Shown here in pieces: positions 1 to 7,827 of a DNA stretch of 64,000 bases (position 1 is its first letter; every line of letters begins with the position of its first letter). The DNA comes from Rhizobium grahamii. Lineage in GTDB: Bacteria > Pseudomonadota > Alphaproteobacteria > Rhizobiales > Rhizobiaceae. Made by a program: the position numbers and the translations under genes. The stretch covers positions 3,760,001 to 3,824,000 of the forward strand of contig NZ_CP043498.1 in assembly GCF_009498215.1 (NCBI RefSeq). Direction: 5' to 3'. The notes beneath the pieces are model-generated. The model was not told where the DNA came from. It searched no databases and worked only from the letters and a program-made list of their open reading frames with translations.

Positions 1-2
1 TT

Positions 3-194
3 GCGCGTGGCACGAAGGGGCACGCGTCGTCGCTCTACCTGCTGTCCTACTACGTCGGCTCGAGCGTTGCCGGATCGGCAGGAGGGTACTTCTGGAGCGC
101 CGATGGCTGGAACGCCGTGGTTCTTTTCACGTTGGCATTGCTGGCGGTCGGCATGATCGCCGCACTGGTTGCCGCCCGCCTGTCGCGGCGGTAG
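3..194 (+). CDS. MFS transporter, C-terminal fragment (truncated by window start)
   Basis: Only the last 63 residues are present. They read as the final two transmembrane segments of a major facilitator superfamily carrier: a short cytoplasmic loop with RGTKGHASS, a helix beginning SLYLLSYYVGSSVAG, then a hydrophobic helix VVLFTLALLAVGMIAALVAA ending in SRR. The frame runs open from the left edge. The YxxGSSxAGSxGG-type helix is common in MFS drug and sugar exporters, but the substrate cannot be told from this piece. The next gene starts 8 bases after the stop on the same strand. Confidence 0.7.
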   Translation, partial: ARGTKGHASSLYLLSYYVGSSVAGSAGGYFWSADGWNAVVLFTLALLAVGMIAALVAARLSRR

Positions 195-202
195 CCTGCC
201 GC

Positions 203-589
203 ATGATCAGCATCACCAGCCTCGACCATCTCGTTCTGACGGTTGCCGACATAGAGGCGAGTTGCGCCTTCTATGCGCGCGTGCTCGGCATGTCCGTCGA
301 AACCTTCGGCGAGGGGCGCAAGGCTCTCAAGTTCGGGCATCAGAAGATCAATCTGCATCAGGTGAAGCGGGAGTTCGAACCCAAGGCTGCACGGCCGACG
401 CCGGGCTCCGCGGACTTGTGCTTCATCGCGGAAACGCCGCTGGCAGCTGTTGTCGCGCATCTGCGCGCCGAAGCGGTGGAAATCCTCGAAGGCCCGGTCG
501 CGCGCACTGGCGCCACCGGACCGATCATGTCGGTCTATTTCCGCGACCCGGACAACAATCTCATCGAGATCTCAAATCCGGTATCCTGA
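203..589 (+). CDS. VOC family (glyoxalase/dioxygenase-like) protein
   Basis: A 128-residue single-domain vicinal oxygen chelate protein. It opens with the usual LDHLVLTVADIEAS strand-helix carrying the first metal-ligand His, and ends with the YFRDPDNNLIEIS strand carrying the last Glu ligand. Small VOC proteins of this type include glyoxalases, fosfomycin-resistance-like proteins and many of unknown substrate, so the reaction cannot be assigned. It follows the MFS gene by 8 bases and could be co-transcribed with it. It converges on ubiB. Start chosen at the ATG that immediately precedes the domain. Confidence 0.75.
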   Translation: MISITSLDHLVLTVADIEASCAFYARVLGMSVETFGEGRKALKFGHQKINLHQVKREFEPKAARPTPGSADLCFIAETPLAAVVAHLRAEAVEILEGPVARTGATGPIMSVYFRDPDNNLIEISNPVS

Positions 590-609
590 GGCTGCGCCTT
601 TGCTGCACC

Positions 610-2184
610 TCAGCTCAACGTCCAGGCGATGTAGATCAGCGTCAGGGCGATGATCCACAGAGCAAACCGGCCGGAGCGGTTGTGGCGCGCTTCGGACTTG
701 CCGATCGCCTCCGCCGTGCTGGCGTCGAACCGCAATCCATGCTCGCTCATATAGAGAAGCTCGTGATGGAACTTCTCGGTTTTCGCCGCGATCTCGGGGG
801 CAGCTTCCGCCAGCTTCACAGCTGCCTTCAGCCCGTCCTTGAGGTCCGCGACGATGCGCTTCGGGCCGAGATTGTTGCGGATCCAGTCGCCGACGACGGG
901 CTCTGATGCCTTCCACATGTTGAAACGCGGATTGAGGATGCGTGACACCCCTTCGACGACCACCATCGTCTTTTGCAGCATCACCAGTTCCGGGCGCGTC
1001 GCCATGTCGAACAGTTCGGTGACCTCGAAGAGCAGCGTCAGCAGCTTGCCCATAGAGATTGTTTCCGCAGGCTGGCCGTGGATCGGCTCGCCGATCGCGC
1101 GGATCGCCTGGGCGAAGCTTTCGACGTTATGATGGCCAGGCACGTAGCCCGCTTCGAAATGTACCTCGGCCACGCGGATGTAATCGCGGGTGATGAAGCC
1201 GTAGAGGATTTCCGCGAGGAAGCGGCGTTCCTTTTTGCCGAGACGACCGACGATCCCCATGTCGACGGCAACGATGTCGCCCTGCGCGTCGACGAAGAGA
1301 TTGCCCGGATGCATATCCGCATGGAAGAAGCCGTCGCGCAGCGTATGGCGCAAAAACGACTGGATCAGCGTATCGGCAAGCGCGTTGAGATCATGGCCGG
1401 CAGCACGCAGCCCCTCGACATCTGACATCTTGACGCCATCGATCCATTCCATGGTGATGACATCGCGGCCGGTGCGTTCCCAATCGACGGTCGGCACCCG
1501 AAACCCGGGGTCCTTCGCCGTGTTCTCGGCAATCTCCGAGAGTGCCGCAGCCTCCAGGCGAAGATCCATCTCCACCTTGGTGGTCTGCTCCAGCGTCTTC
1601 GTTACCTCCACCGGCCGTAGCCGCCGGCTGGAAGGCATGAAGCGCTCCTGCATGTGAGCGACGAGGTACATCGCCTCGATGTCGTGGGTGAAGCGCTGGC
1701 GAACGCCCGGGCGCACGACCTTCACGGCCACCTTCTTGCGGCCCGAAGGCGTATCGACTTCGGCCGGATGGACCTGCGCGATCGATGCCGCCGCGATCGG
1801 ATCGCCGAAGCTTGCGTAAAGCTCCTCGATCGGACGGCCGAGCGAACTGGCGATGCTGGCCTTCGCCGCCTCCGGCGGGAAGAAAGCCATCCGGTCCTGC
1901 AGCTGCGACAGATCGTCGGCAAATTCCACACCGACGACGTCGGGTCGCGTTGCCAGGAACTGGCCGATCTTGACGTAGGACGGGCCGAGGCGCTCGACGG
2001 CCTGAGCAAGCCTGTCGCTGCGCTTCTTCGACTTCGAGCGGTTGCGTGCGAAAACGCCCGCCACGGACTTGGCGATACCGACAGCCGGCGGAAGATCTTC
2101 TGACGGCAGCGCGGAAATCACGCCTTCGCGCACGAGAATCCAGCCGACGCGCCAGAGCCGGAAATATGCTCCCAATGTACTCAT
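610..2184 (-). CDS. ubiB: UbiB, ubiquinone biosynthesis ABC1/ADCK atypical kinase
   Basis: 524 residues of the ABC1/ADCK (UbiB) family, an atypical protein-kinase-like ATPase needed for coenzyme Q synthesis in aerobic bacteria. Family signatures seen: the KxGQ motif in YVKIGQFLATRPD, the Ala-rich loop AAASIAQVH that replaces the glycine-rich loop, the catalytic-loop-like FHADMHPGNLFV, and DMG in place of the kinase DFG. Two hydrophobic stretches at the C-terminus (FALWIIALTLIYIAWTL) are the usual membrane anchor. It lies 56 bases downstream of ubiE on the same strand, so ubiE-ubiB are probably one operon for late steps of ubiquinone assembly at the inner membrane. Confidence 0.93.
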   Translation of the reverse strand: MSTLGAYFRLWRVGWILVREGVISALPSEDLPPAVGIAKSVAGVFARNRSKSKKRSDRLAQAVERLGPSYVKIGQFLATRPDVVGVEFADDLSQLQDRMAFFPPEAAKASIASSLGRPIEELYASFGDPIAAASIAQVHPAEVDTPSGRKKVAVKVVRPGVRQRFTHDIEAMYLVAHMQERFMPSSRRLRPVEVTKTLEQTTKVEMDLRLEAAALSEIAENTAKDPGFRVPTVDWERTGRDVITMEWIDGVKMSDVEGLRAAGHDLNALADTLIQSFLRHTLRDGFFHADMHPGNLFVDAQGDIVAVDMGIVGRLGKKERRFLAEILYGFITRDYIRVAEVHFEAGYVPGHHNVESFAQAIRAIGEPIHGQPAETISMGKLLTLLFEVTELFDMATRPELVMLQKTMVVVEGVSRILNPRFNMWKASEPVVGDWIRNNLGPKRIVADLKDGLKAAVKLAEAAPEIAAKTEKFHHELLYMSEHGLRFDASTAEAIGKSEARHNRSGRFALWIIALTLIYIAWTLS

Positions 2185-2240
2185 GCGGGAACGCCTGCCT
2201 GCGGATGCGGGGCGGTGAACGATGCCTGCGAAACCATGCG

Positions 2241-3017
2241 TCAGAGCTTCCAGCCGGAATGAAGGGCTGCGATGCCGCCGGTGTAGTTGGTGAAGCTGAC
2301 GCGCGAGAAACCGGCGCCGCGGATCATCTCGGCAAAGTTTTCCTGGTTGGGGAACTTGCGGATGGATTCGACCAGATATTGATAGGGCTCGGCCTCGCCG
2401 GTAATCGCCTTGCCGAACTTCGGAATGGCGTTGAAGGACCAGGTGTCATAGACGCGGTCGAGAAGCGGCATGTCCACTTCCGAAAACTCGAGCACGAGCA
2501 GACGACCGCCGCGCTTCAGCACGCGATAGGCTTCGCTCAGCGCCACGTCGATGCGCGGCACGTTGCGGATGCCGAAGGCGATCGTGTAGGCGTCGAAGCT
2601 GTTGGGTTCGAACGGCAGATCCTCGGCGTTCGCCTCGACGAAAGTCAGGTTGTCGGAAAGCTTCTTCTTGGCGGCGCGCTCGGCGCCGACTGATAGCATC
2701 GAGCCGTTGATGTCTAGCACGGTCGAATGCGCCATCCGGTTCGAAGCTTCAATGATGCGAAAGGCGATATCACCGGTGCCGCCGGCCACGTCGAGCGTCC
2801 TGTAGCCGGGCTCCTTGCGTGGATTCAACGCCGAGATCATCGCGTCTTTCCAGACGCGATGCATGCCGACCGACATGACGTCGTTCATGATGTCGTAGCG
2901 CTTGGCGACCTTGTGGAAGACCTCGTTGACGAGACCCTGCTTTTCACCATCCGCCACTTCGCGGAAGCCGTAGGATGTTTCCATGCCGCCTTCGGCGGAG
3001 GTACGGCTTTCTGACAT
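2241..3017 (-). CDS. ubiE: UbiE, demethylmenaquinone/2-polyprenyl-benzoquinol C-methyltransferase
   Basis: 258-residue class I SAM-dependent methyltransferase that carries out the C-methylation step of ubiquinone synthesis. Motif I (DVAGGTGDIAFRI) binds SAM; VFHKVAKRYDIMNDVMS near the N-terminus and EFSEV with NAIPKFGKAITG toward the C-terminus are UbiE signatures. The ATG chosen gives the family N-terminus MSESRTSAEGGMETSYGF; a further upstream in-frame ATG would add 13 unconserved residues. It is divergent from mutM across about 150 bases and lies just ahead of ubiB. Confidence 0.94.
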   Translation of the reverse strand: MSESRTSAEGGMETSYGFREVADGEKQGLVNEVFHKVAKRYDIMNDVMSVGMHRVWKDAMISALNPRKEPGYRTLDVAGGTGDIAFRIIEASNRMAHSTVLDINGSMLSVGAERAAKKKLSDNLTFVEANAEDLPFEPNSFDAYTIAFGIRNVPRIDVALSEAYRVLKRGGRLLVLEFSEVDMPLLDRVYDTWSFNAIPKFGKAITGEAEPYQYLVESIRKFPNQENFAEMIRGAGFSRVSFTNYTGGIAALHSGWKL

Positions 3018-3168
3018 CGAAATACTCCATCTATCTGAAATCGGCGCGGCGACCATAGCGAACGGACGCGCGCGGCGCTATCTGTGGGCCACGGTCGGGG
3101 CCGCGGCACCTTGGCGCTATAGCGCACAACGCCCGTGGTTGAAACATGTTAGATATAGATGGGTTAAG

Positions 3169-4059
3169 ATGCCGGAATTGCCAGAAGTCGAAACCGTCCG
3201 ACGCGGGCTTGCCCCCACGATGGAAGGCACGCGGATCGCCCGCCTGGAGCTGCGTCGCAAGGATCTGCGGTTTCCCTTTCCGGATGGCCTGGAGGCCCGC
3301 GCAACGGGCCGCAACATCGTGGCGCTCGGCCGCCGCGCCAAGTATCTGCTGATCGATCTCGACGATGGCACGACGATCATCTCGCATCTCGGCATGTCCG
3401 GCTCCTTCCGCATTGAGGTGGGACCAGTGTCCGAAGTGCCCGGCGACTTTCATCATCCGCGCTCGAAGGATGAAAAGCACGACCACGCGATCTTCCATCT
3501 CGAGGGCCCGAACGGCATCAGCCGCGTCATCTATAATGACCCGCGCCGCTTCGGCTTCATGGATATGACGCAGCGCTCCGAGCTTGACCTCAATCCCTTC
3601 CTGTCAGGTCTTGGGCCGGAGCCGACAGGCAACGAGCTCAGTGCTGCCTATCTGGCGGAGCGTTTCACGGGCAAGGCGCAGCCGCTGAAGAGCGCGCTGC
3701 TCGACCAGAAGAATATCGCAGGGCTCGGCAATATCTACGTCTGCGAGGCGCTCTGGCGCGCGCACCTGAGCCCAACCCGTGCTGCCGCGACCATCGTCAC
3801 CAAGACGGGCAAGCCGACCAAGCAGATGAATCTTCTGGTGGCCTCGATCCGCGACGTCATAGCCGACGCCATCAAGGCCGGCGGTTCGTCGCTGCGGGAC
3901 CATATCCAAACCGACGGCTCGCTCGGCTACTTCCAGCATTCCTTCTCGGTCTATGACCGCGAAAGTCTACCTTGCCGCACGCCCGATTGCGGCGGTACGG
4001 TCGCACGCATCGTTCAGGCGGGGCGCTCGACCTTCTATTGCCCTGTTTGCCAGAAATAA
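3169..4059 (+). CDS. mutM: MutM (Fpg), formamidopyrimidine/8-oxoguanine DNA glycosylase
   Basis: 296 residues, the normal size for MutM. It excises 8-oxoguanine and other oxidised purines from DNA and nicks the resulting abasic site. The mature N-terminus PELPEVETVRRGL supplies the catalytic Pro and Glu, the conserved Lys lies in LGRRAKYLLIDL, the helix-two-turn-helix holds QKNIAGLGNIYVCEALW, and the C-terminus is a four-cysteine zinc finger (CRTPDCGG then CPVC). The start is fixed by the need for Pro directly after Met; longer in-frame starts upstream would bury it. The enoyl-CoA hydratase gene follows 14 bases later. Confidence 0.95.
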   Translation: MPELPEVETVRRGLAPTMEGTRIARLELRRKDLRFPFPDGLEARATGRNIVALGRRAKYLLIDLDDGTTIISHLGMSGSFRIEVGPVSEVPGDFHHPRSKDEKHDHAIFHLEGPNGISRVIYNDPRRFGFMDMTQRSELDLNPFLSGLGPEPTGNELSAAYLAERFTGKAQPLKSALLDQKNIAGLGNIYVCEALWRAHLSPTRAAATIVTKTGKPTKQMNLLVASIRDVIADAIKAGGSSLRDHIQTDGSLGYFQHSFSVYDRESLPCRTPDCGGTVARIVQAGRSTFYCPVCQK

Positions 4060-4073
4060 CGGGAGGACTGTCC

Positions 4074-4847
4074 ATGGCCTATGAAACGCTCATCGTCGAA
4101 ACCCGTGGTGCGGTCGGGTTGATCACCTTGAACCGCCCTCAGGCGCTGAACGCCCTGAACTCGACGGTGCTGAAGGAGCTCCTGCAGGCCTACGAAGCCT
4201 TCCAGGCCGATGACGCCGTCGGCGCCATGGTGCTGACCGGGTCCGAGCGCGCATTCGCCGCCGGCGCCGACATCAAGGAAATGCAGCCGCTTAGCTATGT
4301 CGACGTCTACAGCCGCGACCTGATGAGCGGCTGGGACGACGTCGCCAAGGTGCGCAAGCCCGTCATCGCGGCCGTCAGCGGCTTTGCGCTCGGCGGCGGC
4401 TGCGAGCTTGCCATGATGTGCGATATCATCATCGCCTCGGAAACGGCCAAGTTCGGCCAGCCCGAGATCACCCTTGGCGTGATCCCCGGCATGGGCGGCT
4501 CGCAGCGGCTGACGCGCGCGGTCGGCAGATATAAGGCGATGGACCTGATCCTCACCGGCCGGATGATGGATGCCGCCGAAGCCGAGCGTGCGGGACTCGT
4601 TTCGCGTGTGGTGGCGCCGGAGCGTCTGCTGGACGAGGCCTTGGAAGCAGCCGCCAAGATTGCCTCCCTGTCGCGTCCGTCCGTGCTGATGGCGAAGGAG
4701 GCGGTAAACCGGGCGCTGGAGACGACATTGGACGAAGGCCTGCGTTTCGAGCGCCGCCTTTTCCATTCTCTGTTTTCGACCGAAGACCAGAAAGAGGGGA
4801 TGACGGCCTTCATCGAAAAGCGTAAGCCTGACTTCAAGAACCGCTGA
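4074..4847 (+). CDS. Enoyl-CoA hydratase/isomerase (crotonase family)
   Basis: 257 residues, typical of short-chain enoyl-CoA hydratases (EchA/FadB1/PaaF-like) that hydrate trans-2-enoyl-CoA in beta-oxidation. The oxyanion-hole segments ERAFAAGADIKEM and SGFALGGGCELAMMCD are present, and the two catalytic glutamates are in CELAMM and PEITLGVIPGMGG. The C-terminal signature FSTEDQKEGMTAFIEKRKPDF is also intact. A clear GGGAGG ribosome site lies 7 bases ahead of the ATG. It probably shares the mutM transcript. Chain-length preference cannot be read from sequence. Confidence 0.9.
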   Translation: MAYETLIVETRGAVGLITLNRPQALNALNSTVLKELLQAYEAFQADDAVGAMVLTGSERAFAAGADIKEMQPLSYVDVYSRDLMSGWDDVAKVRKPVIAAVSGFALGGGCELAMMCDIIIASETAKFGQPEITLGVIPGMGGSQRLTRAVGRYKAMDLILTGRMMDAAEAERAGLVSRVVAPERLLDEALEAAAKIASLSRPSVLMAKEAVNRALETTLDEGLRFERRLFHSLFSTEDQKEGMTAFIEKRKPDFKNR

Positions 4848-4884
4848 ACCTTCGACAAAGGCGGCGTTTCCTTGAAAATGCGCG

Positions 4885-4913
4885 TTGACGTGGGTCGGCT
4901 TTAGGGTTATATG
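4885..4913 (+). promoter_or_regulatory. Housekeeping (sigma-70-type) promoter for rpsT
   Basis: TTGACG, a 17-base spacer, then TATATG. Both hexamers are near consensus and the spacing is ideal. It sits about 110 bases upstream of the rpsT ATG, leaving a leader of roughly 110 bases, and no other good promoter is seen in the gap after the enoyl-CoA hydratase gene. Confidence 0.65.
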
Positions 4914-5032
4914 CCCGCCCACGGTTCGGGAAGCCACTCCGGTTTTCCGCTTATGCTCCCGCATTGCTGTATGAAGTGGCCGCAGGGCCCGCGGTGATGA
5001 CGGAGTTTGTTCGAATTCTTAGAGAGGCATCC

Positions 5033-5311
5033 ATGGCCAATACAACTTCGGCGAAAAAAGCGACCCGCAAGATCGCCCGCCGTACCGACGTCAATAAGGC
5101 TCGTCGCTCGCGCGTTCGTACTTTCGTTCGCAAGGTCGAAGAGGCACTCGCATCTGGTGATGCTGCCAAGGCAAAGGAAGCTTTCCTCGCCGCGCAGCCG
5201 GAACTGGCTCGCGCTGCAAGCAAGGGCGTTGTTCACGCCAACACGGCTTCCCGCAAGGTCTCGCGCCTGGCAGCTCGTGTGAAGGCTCTGTCGGTTTCCG
5301 CAACCGCATAA
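5033..5311 (+). CDS. rpsT: Small ribosomal subunit protein bS20
   Basis: 92 residues, lysine/arginine/alanine rich, all-helical S20. It binds 16S rRNA early in 30S assembly. The N-terminus ANTTSAKKATRKIARR and the C-terminal GVVHANTASRKVSRLAARVKAL are characteristic. The ATG follows a GAGAGG ribosome site; an upstream ATG in frame would add 23 non-conserved residues lying in the leader. In many bacteria S20 represses its own translation, but nothing in the leader shows this directly. It has its own promoter and terminator and so is likely monocistronic. Confidence 0.96.
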   Translation: MANTTSAKKATRKIARRTDVNKARRSRVRTFVRKVEEALASGDAAKAKEAFLAAQPELARAASKGVVHANTASRKVSRLAARVKALSVSATA

Positions 5312-5342
5312 TCTTTCGTTAACAAACGCTTCGTTATGATTA

Positions 5343-5367
5343 GCCCGGCAACTTTGTCGGGCTTTTT
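5343..5367 (+). terminator. Rho-independent terminator of rpsT
   Basis: GCCCGGCA - ACTT - TGTCGGGC, an 8-bp stem with one G-T pair, followed by TTTTT. It lies 31 bases after the rpsT stop. Confidence 0.85.
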
Positions 5368-6152
5368 CGATTCCGCCAGCGGCCAAAGTTTTGGTTAATT
5401 CAGCGACGATTTCATGTCGGGTGGATGACACAAAAAAATGTTTAAAAACAATGGCTTGCAACAGGATGCTGTCAAGTCTGACGACTCGGACCTTCCGTAG
5501 CGGGGTCCAAAACGAGTCAAGAAGCTTTTTTCTTTTTTTCTTTTTATGCGTGTCAAAATTGCCAGAAATGGGAATCTCCTTGATTCAAAAGCGATTCTTT
5601 TTTGACACTGGCGTGACGCCCAAAAACTGGCGCCGGAGTCAACGGGGCCGTCTTAATTTTGCGTAAAATTCATCGTTGATCTCCGCCATCGATCCTGCCT
5701 AAATGCCGCTCAACAAGGGGCTCGGACATCACCTGTTTAAGGCTTGGTCTTGAAACTGCCACGTCGGCAGGCTGATTGCTTTGTGTCTTTTGTGACGAGG
5801 GAAGTACCCTCGGATTTTCACGCACTGGCGCAAATTGGACCGCGACTTTGGCTGTCGCGGAACGGGATCGTTTGTGCGTTCACAGTACACGCTTTGCGTG
5901 AGGTCTTGGGAGAGGAGATCTTTGCGCAGGTAAGCTGGCAACCGCTTGGACGAGGAGCGGAAACCGGCAACGCGGATGAGGCAAGCATGCATGAGGCTCG
6001 CTTCTTCATCCCCGGCATAGTCGCCCCCTGTTGTGGGGCAGGCGTTTGAGTGAACCGGCCAGCGGTGGGGCATGAGGGTGCCACGGCAGGCCATAGCGGG
6101 GAAATGATCGGGCGACGGAATAGGCCGCCCGGTGGAATTGGAAGGCGGCAAT
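5368..6152 (+). promoter_or_regulatory. Long dnaA upstream regulatory region with GANTC cluster
   Basis: About 785 non-coding bases precede dnaA. The first 320 are AT-rich with a T-rich tract (5523-5546) and contain seven GANTC sites, the recognition sequence of the cell-cycle methyltransferase CcrM, at 5369, 5483, 5514, 5572, 5582, 5593 and 5636; six fall within 158 bases. A 9-bp inverted repeat (GTGTCAAAA at 5550, TTTTGACAC at 5600) brackets three of them and places a perfect TTGACA on each strand, without an obvious -10. TTAA-N7-TAAA at 5653 is one base off a CtrA site. The 3' half (5700-6130) has average composition and no recognised element. I saw no DnaA box (TTATCCACA) and no convincing gene. 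Confidence 0.6.
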
Positions 6153-7706
6153 ATGCACATGAATTCATTGGCGGCGAATGCTCTGGACGATACGGACAAA
6201 GCATCGCAGGCATTTGGCTCTATTTGCCCAGAAGCGGCGGGGGAAAAGGGAGACATGAAGAATGGCATACTTTTTGAACGTGTCAGTGCTCGCCTAAAGG
6301 CGCAGGTCGGTCCCGATGTCTATGCAAGCTGGTTTGCCCGGCTAAAGCTGCATTCGGTTTCCAAGAGTGTCGTGCGGTTGACGGTGCCGACGACTTTTTT
6401 GAAGTCTTGGATCAACAACCGTTATCTTGATCTCATCACCAGCCTTTTCCAGGCTGAGGACGCGGAAATTCTCAAGGTCGAGATTCTTGTCCGCACCGCC
6501 GCTCGCGGCACAGGCAAGCCGGCCGAAGAAGCCGCTGCACAGGAGCCGGTATCCGGTGGTTCGCCAGCTCGGCGCACGACGATCGCCCAGCCCGCTGGCC
6601 AGATCGTGCAGCAGACGGTCTCCGCGGCGGCAGCATCGCGTCCCGCAACCGCCGGCCAGCCGCTGTTCGGTTCGCCGCTCGATAACCGCTTCACCTTCGA
6701 CACCTTCGTTGAAGGCAGCTCCAATCGCGTCGCTCTTGCGGCCGCAAAGACCATTGCCGAAGCAGGCCAGGGCGCAGTGCGCTTCAACCCGCTCTTCGTT
6801 CATTCCACGGTCGGTCTCGGCAAGACCCATCTGCTGCAGGCAATCGCCAATGCAGCCGTACAGAACCCGCGCCAGCTGCGCGTCGTCTACCTGACGGCGG
6901 AATACTTCATGTGGCGTTTCGCGACTGCGATCCGCGACAATGACGCGCTGACGCTGAAGGACTCGCTGCGCAACATCGACCTTCTGATCATCGACGACAT
7001 GCAGTTCTTGCAGGGCAAGATGATCCAGCACGAGTTTTGCCATCTCCTGAACATGCTGCTCGACAGCGCCAAGCAGGTCGTCGTCGCAGCCGACCGTGCG
7101 CCTTGGGAGTTGGAATCGCTCGATCCGCGCGTTCGTTCGCGTCTGCAGGGTGGCGTGGCGATCGAGCTGGACGGTCCGGATTACGAGATGCGTCTTGAAA
7201 TCCTCAAGCGCCGTCTGGCGGTAGCACGCACGGAAGATCCGTCGCTGGATATGTCGCCAGAACTGCTGAACCACGTTGCACGCAGCATCACGGCAAGTGG
7301 CCGCGAGCTGGAAGGCGCCTTCAACCAGCTGCTCTTCCGTCGCTCCTTCGAGCCGAACCTGACGGTCGAGCGCGTCGATGAACTCCTTGCTCACCTTGTC
7401 GGCTCTGGCGAGCCGCGCCGGGTTCGCATCGAGGACATCCAGCGCATCGTCGCACGGCATTACAACGTCTCGCGTCAGGAACTGGTTTCGAACCGCCGTA
7501 CGCGCGTCATCGTCAAGCCGCGGCAGATCGCCATGTACCTGTCGAAGACGCTGACACCTCGTTCGTTCCCGGAGATCGGCCGCCGTTTCGGTGGACGCGA
7601 CCACACCACGGTTCTTCACGCCGTGCGCAAGATCGAGGAACTGATTTCGGGAGACACCAAGCTGTCGCACGAGATCGAGCTGCTCAAGCGCCTTATCAAC
7701 GAATAG
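6153..7706 (+). CDS. dnaA: DnaA, chromosomal replication initiator
   Basis: 517-residue AAA+ ATPase that binds DnaA boxes and melts the origin. Domain I (FERVSARLKAQVGPDVYASWFARL) is followed by an Ala/Pro/Gln-rich linker, then the AAA+ module with Walker A (STVGLGKTHLLQA) and Walker B (LLIIDDMQFLQGK), the arginine-finger region RSRLQGG, and the C-terminal DNA-binding domain with GGRDHTTVLHAVRKI. The chosen ATG has GGAAGG 7 bases upstream and starts MHMNSLAANA. Alternatives are 6132 (7 residues longer) and 6255 (MKNGILFERV). It has a long private upstream region and its own terminator. Confidence 0.95.
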   Translation: MHMNSLAANALDDTDKASQAFGSICPEAAGEKGDMKNGILFERVSARLKAQVGPDVYASWFARLKLHSVSKSVVRLTVPTTFLKSWINNRYLDLITSLFQAEDAEILKVEILVRTAARGTGKPAEEAAAQEPVSGGSPARRTTIAQPAGQIVQQTVSAAAASRPATAGQPLFGSPLDNRFTFDTFVEGSSNRVALAAAKTIAEAGQGAVRFNPLFVHSTVGLGKTHLLQAIANAAVQNPRQLRVVYLTAEYFMWRFATAIRDNDALTLKDSLRNIDLLIIDDMQFLQGKMIQHEFCHLLNMLLDSAKQVVVAADRAPWELESLDPRVRSRLQGGVAIELDGPDYEMRLEILKRRLAVARTEDPSLDMSPELLNHVARSITASGRELEGAFNQLLFRRSFEPNLTVERVDELLAHLVGSGEPRRVRIEDIQRIVARHYNVSRQELVSNRRTRVIVKPRQIAMYLSKTLTPRSFPEIGRRFGGRDHTTVLHAVRKIEELISGDTKLSHEIELLKRLINE

Positions 7707-7729
7707 GCTGGGCTTGTTCACAATGTTCT

Positions 7730-7757
7730 ATGGCCGGGAGCAATCCCGGCCATTTTC
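7730..7757 (+). terminator. Rho-independent terminator of dnaA
   Basis: Perfect 10-bp stem ATGGCCGGGA - GCAA - TCCCGGCCAT followed by TTTCTTTT, 23 bases beyond the dnaA stop. Confidence 0.9.
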
Positions 7758-7827
7758 TTTTATAAGGGTTTTATTCTATACCGCCTGAGTACGCCGCAGG
7801 AGGAGTGCGGCGCTTAGGAGGAAAAGA

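Noticed and set aside
5744..6049. Open frame of 101 codons on the plus strand between rpsT and dnaA
   Set aside because: No ribosome site, no recognisable domain, unusual composition and overlapping equally long frames on the other strand; treated as part of the dnaA upstream region.
5368..6152. Chromosomal origin next to dnaA
   Set aside because: No cluster of TTATCCACA-type DnaA boxes is visible, and in alphaproteobacteria the origin usually lies near hemE, which is not here.
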